Assembly (NCBI RefSeq): GCF_020966775.1
Contig: NZ_JAJKFV010000009.1
Coordinates: 289,467-353,466, forward strand
Reading direction: 5' to 3'
Length of the DNA: 64,000 bases
Source of the DNA: Rhodopirellula halodulae
GTDB taxonomy: Bacteria > Planctomycetota > Planctomycetia > Pirellulales > Pirellulaceae
Made by a program: the position numbers and the translations under genes. The notes beneath the pieces were generated by a model. It saw only the letters and a program-made list of their open reading frames with translations. It was not told the origin of the DNA and ran no database searches. Positions 38,301 to 46,334 of this stretch are shown in pieces (position 1 is the first letter of the stretch; the number at the start of each line of letters is the position of its first letter).

Positions 38301-39133
38301 AACTGCCGTGAATCAACATCGCCGCCGATATTGTTCCAGGTTTGGACGACTTCGCCGTTGATCTGCAGTTGCATCTGTTCTTCGCCCGTCGTTCCCGCCG
38401 CGCGAATCGTGATTGGCAAGACCATTTCGATGTGTTGCAGGCGATCGGCCATGGCCATCAGCGACGAGTCGATTTGTCCCGCATGGAATTCCAAATCCCA
38501 GTCTGCTTGAAAACCATGATGACCCGTGGCGTCGGTGGATGCGGCCACGTCAACCGAGGTGAGATCGGCCAGTGTATGAACGAAGCGTTGCCCCTTGACT
38601 CCGGCCGCCGCCTCGCATCCATAAAGCAAGATGTCCGCACCCGAAGCCAGCGAGCGTTGCCACTGAGCGAGCTGCGATGCATTCGCTTTCAGCATACCTT
38701 CGTTCACTCGTTCGCCCGCCAACATCAGCGAACCGGACTCGCCGTGCGAGATAATGTGCACGGATTGAATGTTCGTCCGCGAGGACAGTACTCGGGTGAT
38801 TTGATCGATCGCGGGACTCTCATGATCGAGCAGAACCACCTCGACGCCGTTGCGAAGGACGTCCTGCAGAGAATCCGTGGCTTCGACGTCCGCGTCGATG
38901 AAAGCGATCTCGGTCAGGCGAGTGGCAGCCGAGGTCGACTGATTACCGGAGGAGTCCTCGGTCGGTGAGTCGTTTGCCGGGCTCTCGGAGGATTGCACGG
39001 CTTCCGCGATTTCGGCACCGGCGTCCCCCGCGAGCATCAAGCGTTCCTCGAGAGTCTCCACGTTCCAATGGCCGGTTGAGGCCGATTGGCGGGGTGCGGT
39101 GGAGCGTTTGCGGCGAGAGAATTGGCGGATCAT
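35363..39133 (-). CDS. giant secreted mosaic: DUF4347, CBM-like x2, Calx-beta, lectin, sugar dehydrogenase
   Basis: A 1256-aa protein. Its N-terminus is Arg-rich with the planctomycete LEERLMLAGD motif (about 28-37). Domains in order: DUF4347 (about 72-235, with H-I-I-S-H-G and LLYGCEAAAG), two beta-sandwich modules like calcium-dependent xylan-binding domains (about 243-355 and 370-490, each with FTNDLY...DRNL), Calx-beta (about 500-610), an L-type lectin-like domain (about 612-835, with GADGLTFTLHND and VAVEFDTYRN), and a C-terminal PQQ-type glucose/sorbosone dehydrogenase propeller (about 850-1256, with DRGLLDIAVHPDF and GLRNPFRMSVDP). It probably binds polysaccharide at the surface and oxidises sugars. 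That combination is inference. Confidence 0.85.
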   Translation of the reverse strand: MIRQFSRRKRSTAPRQSASTGHWNVETLEERLMLAGDAGAEIAEAVQSSESPANDSPTEDSSGNQSTSAATRLTEIAFIDADVEATDSLQDVLRNGVEVVLLDHESPAIDQITRVLSSRTNIQSVHIISHGESGSLMLAGERVNEGMLKANASQLAQWQRSLASGADILLYGCEAAAGVKGQRFVHTLADLTSVDVAASTDATGHHGFQADWDLEFHAGQIDSSLMAMADRLQHIEMVLPITIRAAGTTGEEQMQLQINGEVVQTWNNIGGDVDSRQFQTFTYDGADDATASDVRVAFTNDLYEPDQGIDRNLVVDSITVNGVTVQSESSTTFGTGTWRESDGITPGFRESEWIHADGYFQYASPTTNTSISIYAAGAENTETLELWIDGQSVATWDNVGGNVETGEFVRLDFESDANIEISQIQLRFTNDLYVNDGEVDRNLRIDRLELNGLTYQTEAADVFSTGTWLNDELTPGFKQSEWLQSNGYFQFGAERNPGTISLATSNISVDEDAGTAEIRVLRTGGSDGVVTVDYDTFAGTATDGTDYIGQTGTLTFADGVTEQSILITIADDDAVETDETFNVTIDNVQGGELLAPRTATVAIIDNDVVLPNFADFSDVSGLTLNGSATVQSDTLELTPSTTNLAGSAFFNTAVNLANDGSFRSSFAFQALGSEGTSGADGLTFTLHNDPRGAAALGASGGSLGLDGITQAVAVEFDTYRNPGEINDNHISILTNSVSNSLRSAIPDLDLNNGSIRYAWVDYNGSSDVLAVYLSDTDVQPTEALLKTTIDLTNVIGDSALVGFTAGTGGKTNSHRINQWTLDQTPPPLDPPIVGGDEVIGVTVASQFNRPTAIEWLPNGTMLVAQQDGVIHAVNNGVTNEGPFIDISAIVNGTRDRGLLDIAVHPDFANNPYVYLLFTYDPPEVANHANGSLGGPDGKGNRAGRLIRVTADAATDYQTVVADSEVVLLGKNSTWDNFEGTKNSTFDFTVAPAGEDENGNYLNDFINSDSESHTVGALAFGIDGELFVSIGDGASYNRVDVRADRVQHIDSLSGKVLRIDPITGEGLSDNPFYNGDPDANRSKVYQLGLRNPFRMSVDPVTGRLFVGDVGWTRWEEINSGDAGANFGWPFYEGASGTSVVQAGYAATAEGLAFFAQDIQVTASQYALNHQADGINAIVMGDVYRGSAYGSEYDGDVFFNDLGQGIVRHGDVDATGAITNVQTFTTGASVVVAISQGPDGSLYYVDLDDGLVGRWEIV

Positions 39134-39353
39134 CGGAGTCGTTCCCTGTGCGTGGATTCGACCGTCTGCAGGGTGTTCCGCGTTGAGTCCTTGCGGATAT
39201 CCCTGCAGAGGGGTGCGTCGATGATAACTGCCGAAAAAATCGAATCAACTGTCACAATGTGAAATTGATGAGTTGGGTTGTCGATCGAGTGTGATCTGGG
39301 TGTTTTGAAGCGCTTTGGTTCCTCGGGTTTGCGTTGCGGGCACCAACGGAACC
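39134..39353. other. upstream region of the mosaic gene
   Basis: It should hold the promoter of the large minus-strand gene. No convincing boxes are seen. Repeats of cluster E start at about 39335. Confidence 0.35.
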
Positions 39354-40014
39354 GGCCAACCGCGGCTAACGCCGATCGGCTACGGCGTTGGCTGGAACGC
39401 GACGTTGGTTGGAGTGCTGGGCGTTGCCGGTGGTATTGGTGTTTGCAGTGGTCTCGTGTCGCACCAGATGTGTGAACGCACCACGTAGCCGGAGTGCGTT
39501 AGCACCGGTTGCCACGATCCGCGTTTGGCCCTGACGACCAACCGAGAGACCACCGATCGGTCGAGTCACCTTAGGCCGTACCGAGCGAAGCGAGCTACGG
39601 CAACTTGATCGGTAGCGTTCCGGAGCGTTTTTCTTGCTCGGATTTGCGTTGTAGGCACCAACGGAACGGGCCAACCGCGGCTAACGCCGATCGGCTACGG
39701 GGTTGGTTGGCACGCTGCGTTGGTTGGAGTGCTGGGCGTTGCCGGTGGTATTGGTGTTCGCAGTAGTCTCGTGTCGCACCAAATGTGTGAACGCACCACT
39801 TAGCCGGCGTGCGTTAGCACCGGTTGCCACGATCTGTGCCTCGCCACTTCGATCCAATCAAAAGACCACCGATCGGTCGAGCCACTCGTAGGCCGTAACG
39901 AGCGAAGCGAGCTACAGAAACTCGATCAGTGGCGTTCCGAAGCGTTTGTGTTGCTCGAAATTGCATTGCAGGCACCAACGGAACCGGCCAACCGCGGCTA
40001 ACGCCGATCGGCTA
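39335..40014 (-). repeat. family 1 repeat, cluster E (one partial and two full copies)
   Basis: A partial right end lies at 39335-39382. Full copies are 39486-39697 and 39801-40014 (period 315). The two spacers share a long nearly identical stretch (G-rich, GGAGTGCTGGGCGTTGCCGG) not found in other clusters. The array is next to the 3' end of the dockerin protein gene. No gene is supported. Confidence 0.9.
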
Positions 40015-40072
40015 TGGGGTGGTTGGCACGCGGTGTTTTGATACCGGTTGATCGACTGGCCGGAGACCGTGC

Positions 40073-43000
40073 TCAGTCTTGCGTTTCGTCCGACAGCAAC
40101 TTCAGCGCGGAATCGGTCTCGTCACCCGCGAGGCCGGTGACTCGCGTGAGCACATCCACCAAATCGTCCGTCGTGACGGCGTAGGGATCGTTCGAGCTGG
40201 AGTCGATCAACTTGTTGATGTCAGTCAACACCTGGTCGCGAGCCGCGCTGTTGCTCGATGAACTCGCGAATCCGCGTGGTGACGCGGAGCCTTTGGAATC
40301 CAGCGGTGGAGCGACATCGTCAGAGGATCCCGTCTCGTCTTCCGCCAAAGAGCCTCCAGCGTCCGGTTCACCTTCGCCTTGGCCTGGTTCTTCTTCGCCG
40401 TTGTTCACGGTGCCGGCTGGCGTGTCGATGGTGTTCAAGTGATTGATCACCAGCAACGCATCGAGTGCCGTCACGAACCCATCGCCGTTGACGTCATAGC
40501 CGTAGCCCGGATCGCCAAAGCCGACCGGGCCAGGACCATACGTGTTCAGGTAATTGATGATCGTCAGTGCGTCGAGCGCCGTGACTTCTTCGTCCCCATT
40601 CACATCGTGAGGTTCGATGTCGTTGTGATAGGGCGTGTCGTTCTCGATGACTTGGATCACGAATGTTTCCGTCACAGGATCGACACCCGACGATTCCGAC
40701 TCCGCCGTGATCTCCAGTTGGATCTCTTCTTGATCCAGCAGCGACACCGACACTCCGTTTGCAAGCCGCAACGTCGAGCCGTCAAATTGGAATCGCGAAT
40801 CGTTGACCGACAATCGGTGATTGTTGGCCGCAGGGTTGCCAGCAATGCTGAGCAAACCAACCTCTGCACCAGGGCTTTGTTCTTCGACCGTTTGCGGTGT
40901 CAGAACGAAGTTCGCGGGGACTTCCGGCATGTCGATCACCTGCAACGTGATCGCTTTTTCGAACGAGTCGTCCTGGTGCGAAACCGTGACGTTGACCACG
41001 ATCTCTTCGGATTGCTCGAAATCGACCGCGATTCCAGGCCGCAAACGCAGACTGCCGCTGATGATCATGAATCGCTCATCGTCAACAGCGAATTCGTAGA
41101 ACTGGTCGTCGTCTTCATCGACCACCGTGATCTCGGTCACCACGTCGCCTTCGAAGTTCTCTCGCACGGTTGCCGTACCGGGCAAGACGTCCTCGATCGG
41201 ATCGTCAGCGTCCTCGATCTGCAACGTCGCGGAGTGGATCAGAGGTTCTTCGAAGTCTTCGTCGTGAACGGTGATGACCAGCGGGATTGACCACTCGTCT
41301 TCCCAGTTCAATTTTTCAGGACCGACAAAGATCAGATTTCCGTTTTGGTCAACGATGAACCGCTCGTCATCGATCTCGATGACATGGTTGCTGGGGAAGT
41401 CCGCGTCGATGACTTCGATCTCGCCAATGATCTCGTTGATCAGGATGTTTTCTGGAACCGGATTGACGTGCGGGATGACCTCGGTGGGTGCATCAGGCAC
41501 GTTGTTGACCGTGATGTTCAACACGTGCTCGGTGAAGTCGCGGCCATCATGTAGCCACACCGTGAATTCGTCGTTGCCGGCGAAATCTTCGTTGGGAACG
41601 TAGGCCAGCGAGCCCGCAATCGTCACCGTCGAAATGCCCGCGTTGGTTCCTTGGCGAGGAATCACGAGGAATTCGTCTTCTTCGGCATCCGACGCGTCAC
41701 CGTAAATCGCCGGTGCGGCAGCGTTCAGGATCGTGTCCTCATCCATCGTCCAGGACGGCGGCGTGTCATAATCAGGAGCCGTGTTGGCTCCGATCAATCG
41801 CATCCCAAATTCGATCGGGTTCGGATCTTCGTTGTTGGTGATTTGGACGCGATGGGGTGCTGGCGTGCGAAGGCTCATTTCGGCCATTCCCGCGGCACCC
41901 AAGATCGCCACTCGTTTCAGTTCGGGATCCAACGCGATGTTGGCGAGTTCGGAAGCACTGGGGACGTTCAGCGTCGACAAATCGATGGCTAGGTCGACCA
42001 CCAGATCACCGTTTTCCGCATCGATCAATCGCAGCCCCGCCGCTTCCGCGTCCACCGAGTCTGGCGTGAGCGTCACGATCAATCCACGAGCCGCATCAAT
42101 CGCGACGGGTGCATTCGATGGCAAACTGTAAAGCGTCGCCAGGTCGGTGCTTTCCAAATCATGGACGGTCAATCCGTTGGCTTGGCGAACCACGACCAAG
42201 CCGGCTTCGTCGCTGAATCCGACCACTTCCAAACCACCGTCGACGATGATCGGATCGTTGTTTAGCAATGAGTCGCTGGCGTTGCTCCACACATGGATTT
42301 CCAACGCGTCGGTGGAGCCGCCTTGTCCGTCGTCGACCTGGGTTGCCCGAGACAGGATCGAACGGGTCGGCCCGTCGGTTTGACGAGCGGACGAATCGCC
42401 CACCAATTGTGTTTCCGATGCGACCTCAGTCGTCGTGGCTTCCGCGGTCATCGAAACCGTGTCGATGCTCCAGACCGTCGATTGCCCGTTCACACCTTCC
42501 TGCAACAGGATGCCTTTGCCAACATCATCCACCGCGCCGCCGATGAAAGCCGGAGCCAGATCGCTGTCGGTGAACGGCGTGACGCTGGTCAGTGCCGCGT
42601 CGACGACAAAAGCTTTGTGGCCCGAGGCATTGCTGCCCAACGCGAATAGGTCGCCGGAAGGAGCTCGCCAAATCGCCTGCAACTCGACGCCGACATCCAT
42701 GGTCGAACCGATCGTGCCACTGTCGGTCAGCGTGTGCAGCGAGGTTCCTTTGACGAAGATTGCCGGCAGGATTTCGGCGTCCATGGTTCCTGGGTTCAGA
42801 ACCATCGATGGGGTCATCGCGGTGATATCGGCTTCTTCCAGAAAGGGCCGAGCGGTGATGACCGAAGGAGTGGTTTGGATCTGCGAGTCCGTGCCGTTGA
42901 AGACTCGGACCACGTGCTGGCCGTCGGCCAATCCGGGGATCGAAAACTGCCCCGATTCGTCCGTCAGAGCAAATTGCTCGTTCACGTCGAGCTGACTGTT

Positions 43001-43213
43001 GTCGTTTTGGTCAACGAAAACGATGCGATGTTCGAGAGCAGCTTCACCGTCTTCCCGCTTCAATGAGTCATTGGCGTCGTGGAAGACCGACCCGACAATA
43101 GCGGCCAAGACTCGGCGGTCATCCAGCGTTTGCATGGCCAGACGGCGGCGGTTTCCACGTGGCAAAGCACGCTGGCTGCGGCGTCGCAGGCTCGGCAAGG
43201 AAACTCGCGGCAT
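40073..43213 (-). CDS. secreted cadherin-like/SdrD-B-like protein with dockerin
   Basis: A 1046-aa protein. The Arg-rich N-terminus with RRLAMQTLDDRRVLA is an export motif common in planctomycete giants. Next is an SdrD B-like/SpaA-type domain (about 40-110, GSVFHDANDS...DQNDNSQLDVNE). A long middle region (about 130-480) resembles a propeller or similar fold. Cadherin/Ig-like modules follow (about 490-880, with GNDEFTVWLHDGRD and IEVIDADFPSNHVIEIDDERF repeats). A type I dockerin-like pair lies at about 890-960, two calcium loops each D-V-N-G-D followed by V-T-A-L-D-A-L. The acidic tail is disordered. I use the ATG at 43213 (a TTG at 43222 is possible). Confidence 0.82.
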   Translation of the reverse strand: MPRVSLPSLRRRSQRALPRGNRRRLAMQTLDDRRVLAAIVGSVFHDANDSLKREDGEAALEHRIVFVDQNDNSQLDVNEQFALTDESGQFSIPGLADGQHVVRVFNGTDSQIQTTPSVITARPFLEEADITAMTPSMVLNPGTMDAEILPAIFVKGTSLHTLTDSGTIGSTMDVGVELQAIWRAPSGDLFALGSNASGHKAFVVDAALTSVTPFTDSDLAPAFIGGAVDDVGKGILLQEGVNGQSTVWSIDTVSMTAEATTTEVASETQLVGDSSARQTDGPTRSILSRATQVDDGQGGSTDALEIHVWSNASDSLLNNDPIIVDGGLEVVGFSDEAGLVVVRQANGLTVHDLESTDLATLYSLPSNAPVAIDAARGLIVTLTPDSVDAEAAGLRLIDAENGDLVVDLAIDLSTLNVPSASELANIALDPELKRVAILGAAGMAEMSLRTPAPHRVQITNNEDPNPIEFGMRLIGANTAPDYDTPPSWTMDEDTILNAAAPAIYGDASDAEEDEFLVIPRQGTNAGISTVTIAGSLAYVPNEDFAGNDEFTVWLHDGRDFTEHVLNITVNNVPDAPTEVIPHVNPVPENILINEIIGEIEVIDADFPSNHVIEIDDERFIVDQNGNLIFVGPEKLNWEDEWSIPLVITVHDEDFEEPLIHSATLQIEDADDPIEDVLPGTATVRENFEGDVVTEITVVDEDDDQFYEFAVDDERFMIISGSLRLRPGIAVDFEQSEEIVVNVTVSHQDDSFEKAITLQVIDMPEVPANFVLTPQTVEEQSPGAEVGLLSIAGNPAANNHRLSVNDSRFQFDGSTLRLANGVSVSLLDQEEIQLEITAESESSGVDPVTETFVIQVIENDTPYHNDIEPHDVNGDEEVTALDALTIINYLNTYGPGPVGFGDPGYGYDVNGDGFVTALDALLVINHLNTIDTPAGTVNNGEEEPGQGEGEPDAGGSLAEDETGSSDDVAPPLDSKGSASPRGFASSSSNSAARDQVLTDINKLIDSSSNDPYAVTTDDLVDVLTRVTGLAGDETDSALKLLSDETQD

Positions 43214-43494
43214 CGTGACCAAATCTCACAAGGCGGGGCAGGAGGGGAACGTCGACGTTATTAGGGGGACGCTTCGGGTGGCTAGAAAGTTCCCATGGGG
43301 GTGCATCTTTCGCGTCGATTTTGCGGGAATTGTGGTTCACCACCGTCCCGCGGGGTGGACGCAATTGTTTGTTGCCTTTTCGGAGAACTCTTCCCCGACC
43401 GTTGACGCCGTCGCCTATTATAGACGAGTCCCGTTCGATTCTGACTAGGGTTTTGAACGGATTTCCATCGATTCATCTCCGTTCGTTTGTTGCC
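43214..43494. promoter_or_regulatory. divergent promoter region
   Basis: This 281-bp gap separates the divergent dockerin and Met-rich protein genes. A TATTATAGA element lies near 43415 and a TTGACG near 43402, but their spacing does not fit one promoter. Confidence 0.3.
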
Positions 43495-45297
43495 ATGCCG
43501 ACGACTTTTCTTGCTGGTTCATCGCCCAAATTTGGACCAACTTCAACGCGTCGTTTCCATTCCGCGATCGCCGGGCCCAAGCTTTTTTCACGAATGCTTG
43601 GTCTGACCGCGGGAACTCTGATTGCCGCATCGGTGGTCGGATCGGGGGCCAGCCAGGTCCAAGCCCAGGGGCAACAGGCGGCAGCCCAGGCCGCCGAGCA
43701 AGCCGCGATGGAGGCTCAAATGCGGGGCGCCGGTGGCTACGGCGAGTCTGAATATCCGGGAATGGACAACCCCGATGACATGTACATGGAAGAAGAATAC
43801 GGCATGGGGTCGGGCGATCCGTACGGCGACGGCGGTTACGGATCGGGTTACGGTGGACCGAGCAGTTCCGGCGGCCGCGGCCCAGCGGGTCCGCCACCGA
43901 TGGCGATGTTCGAACTGTTTCAACCGGATTGGTCTCCGCTAGGCGAACGAGTCCAGCAGATCTTCACGTCCACTCGGCCCAGTGGCCCGGTCGCGTTGGG
44001 ACCGGTGCTTCGCAATGAAGCCCACGTGGCCTACCGCTATGGCAATTTGCCCTTGGCGTTGCAGTTGTTCCATGGCTACCTCGCCCGTGGCAGTGAACAT
44101 GCGGAAGAGCAGATGGACAAGGTTCTCTTTAGCAAACATTTCCGCAAACCCCTGTGGCACCTCCGCGTCGGAGTCAGCTTGGGTCTGCACGGCGACACCG
44201 AAACCTCGGATCCGTCGCCCATTTCCGGTTCCGGAACTTCCAACCGCATGAACGATGGCATGGGCATGGATGACATGGCCATGGGAATGGAAGCCGAAAT
44301 GATGGGCATGGCGGCTGGAATGGGCGCCGCGATGGAAGCGGGAATGCGAGAAGGCATGGCGGCGATGGCTGGCGAAATGCAGGGCGGAATGGAAGAAATG
44401 GGCATGGGAATGGACGACCTCTACGCCGAAGATGGCATGGGCATGGGTGGACCCGGAATGGGGCCACCAGGCATGGGAGGTCCAGGCATGCGCGGGCCAA
44501 GGGGCGGTAACCTTGGCATGGCAGCAGCACCGAAAGCCGAGATGACCGACGCGGAATTGGATTCCCGGATGCAGCGTTACTTGGGATTGGTCGCTGAAAC
44601 GGTGAAGTCAGGCCTTTCCAAACGAATCAAAGACGGCAAATTCGGGCACGCCTTGGTCGATGTGGCTCCCGAATCGACGACGCAAGGGCACACGGTCAAC
44701 GGTGACTCGGTCGATGCTGCCAACAATCCCATGTGGATCCCGAGTGTTCAATTTGTCGGCGAAGGCAACTTTCGCGACACGGTGAAAAACGCCCACTACG
44801 CCGGGTTGGATTTGCTATTCCACTTCGATGTTGGTTTGAAGGAGAACCGCATGGGAGTCGTCAGCAATGTCAGCCGGTTGAAGGTCTTGGACGCTCGCTC
44901 GGGAAAGACTTTGGTGAGTTCCGGTCCGATGGACAACACCGAAGTCGAACGCATGACCCGAGTCGGTCGAGGGTCACCGTCCGCTTATGTCGACGAGCAA
45001 CTGAAATCGCTTTGGTCGGTGGTCGACGAGCGATTGACGCTGAGCAGTTTGCCCGACCTCAGCCCCGAGGTGACTCGCAAACGAGTGGCTCAGGTCTTGG
45101 GCGACAGTGCTCTGACGCCGCTGCGGAAACTCGCCGAGATCCGCTACTACGGCTACCGAGGCTGGCTGACACCCGATGAAGTCGAACAAGCCTTCGAAAT
45201 CACCGGCGGTGCGGACGCGATGAAGATCCTGCACGGCAGCGACACGCAAGCGATCGAAGCAATCCACGAGTTGGTCGCCCTGCCCGAATCAGAGTAA
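43495..45297 (+). CDS. secreted methionine/glycine-rich protein
   Basis: A 600-aa protein. I chose the ATG at 43495, which gives an Arg-containing N-region and a hydrophobic segment around 40-60 ending VQAQ. The first part has an Ala/Gln-rich helix, then Gly/Tyr/acidic repeats (Y-G-M-G-S-G-D-P-Y-G-type, about 85-130). A folded region (135-245, with AHVAYRYGNLPLALQLFHGYLARGSE) looks TPR-like. Residues 252-350 hold 26 Met in 99 residues, mostly as G-M-G-M and E-M pairs. A C-terminal globular domain (355-600) is unrecognised. The Met stretch could bind soft metals such as copper or silver, or resist oxidation. Both are guesses. Confidence 0.65.
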   Translation: MPTTFLAGSSPKFGPTSTRRFHSAIAGPKLFSRMLGLTAGTLIAASVVGSGASQVQAQGQQAAAQAAEQAAMEAQMRGAGGYGESEYPGMDNPDDMYMEEEYGMGSGDPYGDGGYGSGYGGPSSSGGRGPAGPPPMAMFELFQPDWSPLGERVQQIFTSTRPSGPVALGPVLRNEAHVAYRYGNLPLALQLFHGYLARGSEHAEEQMDKVLFSKHFRKPLWHLRVGVSLGLHGDTETSDPSPISGSGTSNRMNDGMGMDDMAMGMEAEMMGMAAGMGAAMEAGMREGMAAMAGEMQGGMEEMGMGMDDLYAEDGMGMGGPGMGPPGMGGPGMRGPRGGNLGMAAAPKAEMTDAELDSRMQRYLGLVAETVKSGLSKRIKDGKFGHALVDVAPESTTQGHTVNGDSVDAANNPMWIPSVQFVGEGNFRDTVKNAHYAGLDLLFHFDVGLKENRMGVVSNVSRLKVLDARSGKTLVSSGPMDNTEVERMTRVGRGSPSAYVDEQLKSLWSVVDERLTLSSLPDLSPEVTRKRVAQVLGDSALTPLRKLAEIRYYGYRGWLTPDEVEQAFEITGGADAMKILHGSDTQAIEAIHELVALPESE

Positions 45298-45607
45298 AGC
45301 CCCAGAGTAGAACCATTGTTCTCAATTGTTCCATCAACCAACGCCACTTCGTAGAAAACCAAACGAACCCAGTGGAAATCGGGTTTTGGGATACGCCACT
45401 CCCCGTTTCAACTCGACTCGAAAACCCTGCCGTCTGCGTCGACTTTTCCGACCAAGTAAAACAGGTCCCCTCCCGCGTCGTCATTCAAACCGACGCCTGC
45501 TGAATGCCGAAGCATTGGTTAAGTGAACCATTCTGCGTCCTGTGAATCGCAATCGGTTCGTGAATCGCAATCTCTCATTCGGCCCCCGCAAAAGGATTTG
45601 CCCGACC
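45298..45607. other. intergenic region with a short direct repeat
   Basis: The only structure seen is GTGAATCGCAATC, present twice at 45542-45554 and 45560-45572 (18-bp period), 36-66 bp before the next ATG. It could be a protein-binding site. Confidence 0.3.
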
Positions 45608-46192
45608 ATGGCGACCTCGTTCAATTCACGACGCAAGTTGCTTCTCGCCGCGATCCTTGGATGCATGGCGGTCAGCACTGTGCAAACTCAAACCGCTTCG
45701 GCTGATTGGGGCACGCTCGTGCATCAAATGCACATCGGCTACCACCGCAATGTGGCTTGGCCCGACCCGTTCAACGAAGCCGACGCGATGCAGGTGGTCA
45801 TGCCCTTTGAAGCGATGAAACGCAACGGATGGCGGATGCACAACACCATCGGTCACGAGCTGTTCCGTGCCGGCGATGGAGCGTTGCTCGCCGCCGGTCA
45901 AAACCGAGTGCGTTGGATCGCCACGCAAGCTCCCGAGAGCCGCCGCGAGATCTACGTCCTTCGCGGAAATACGCCCGCTGAGACGGAAGCTCGGATGAAA
46001 GCCGTCCGAAACGCCGTCGATGGATACGTGTTGGCTGGCCAACCGCAACCACAAGTCTTGGTGACCACGGTCGAACCCGCGACCTCGCCCGGTGTGATCG
46101 CAACCAAGATCAACCGAGAACGCTTGGACCAAATGGCCGCTCCCAAGCTGCCAACCACCAGCGCCGCCGGTACCGCGGGCATCACCCAGTAA
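45608..46192 (+). CDS. small secreted protein, function unknown
   Basis: A 194-aa protein. The ATG at 45608 opens a signal peptide (1-31, SRRKLLLAAILGCMAVSTVQ, cut near ASA-D). The mature protein is hydrophilic and mixed, with WGTLVHQMHIGYHRNVAWPDPFNEAD at its start and a RRE-I-Y-V-L-R-G segment mid-way. The C-terminal tail is Pro/Thr/Ala-rich. No family is recognised, although the N-terminal H-x-x-x-x-G-Y-H-R-N pattern looks conserved. A strong terminator follows within 30 nt. It is probably envelope-located. Confidence 0.6.
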   Translation: MATSFNSRRKLLLAAILGCMAVSTVQTQTASADWGTLVHQMHIGYHRNVAWPDPFNEADAMQVVMPFEAMKRNGWRMHNTIGHELFRAGDGALLAAGQNRVRWIATQAPESRREIYVLRGNTPAETEARMKAVRNAVDGYVLAGQPQPQVLVTTVEPATSPGVIATKINRERLDQMAAPKLPTTSAAGTAGITQ

Positions 46193-46220
46193 GCTCTCAA
46201 GAGCGACAACCGAAAACGAA

Positions 46221-46257
46221 AAAAGGCGACTGGAAGCCAAGCTCCCAGTCGCCTTTT
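46221..46257 (+). terminator. intrinsic terminator after the small secreted protein gene
   Basis: GGCGACTGG (46225-46233) pairs with CCAGTCGCC (46245-46253), followed by TTTT and preceded by AAAA. It lies 28 nt after the stop. Confidence 0.85.
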
Positions 46258-46334
46258 CGTATGTCGGTCGTGTCGCTCGATCAGACGCCCAAAATCACCC
46301 AACGCCCAATTTTTCTGGCCAATAAACTCTCATT

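Noticed and set aside
37073..38311. A 412-codon plus-strand frame opposite the mosaic gene
   Set aside because: It has no recognisable family, start or signal. The minus strand encodes known domains throughout.
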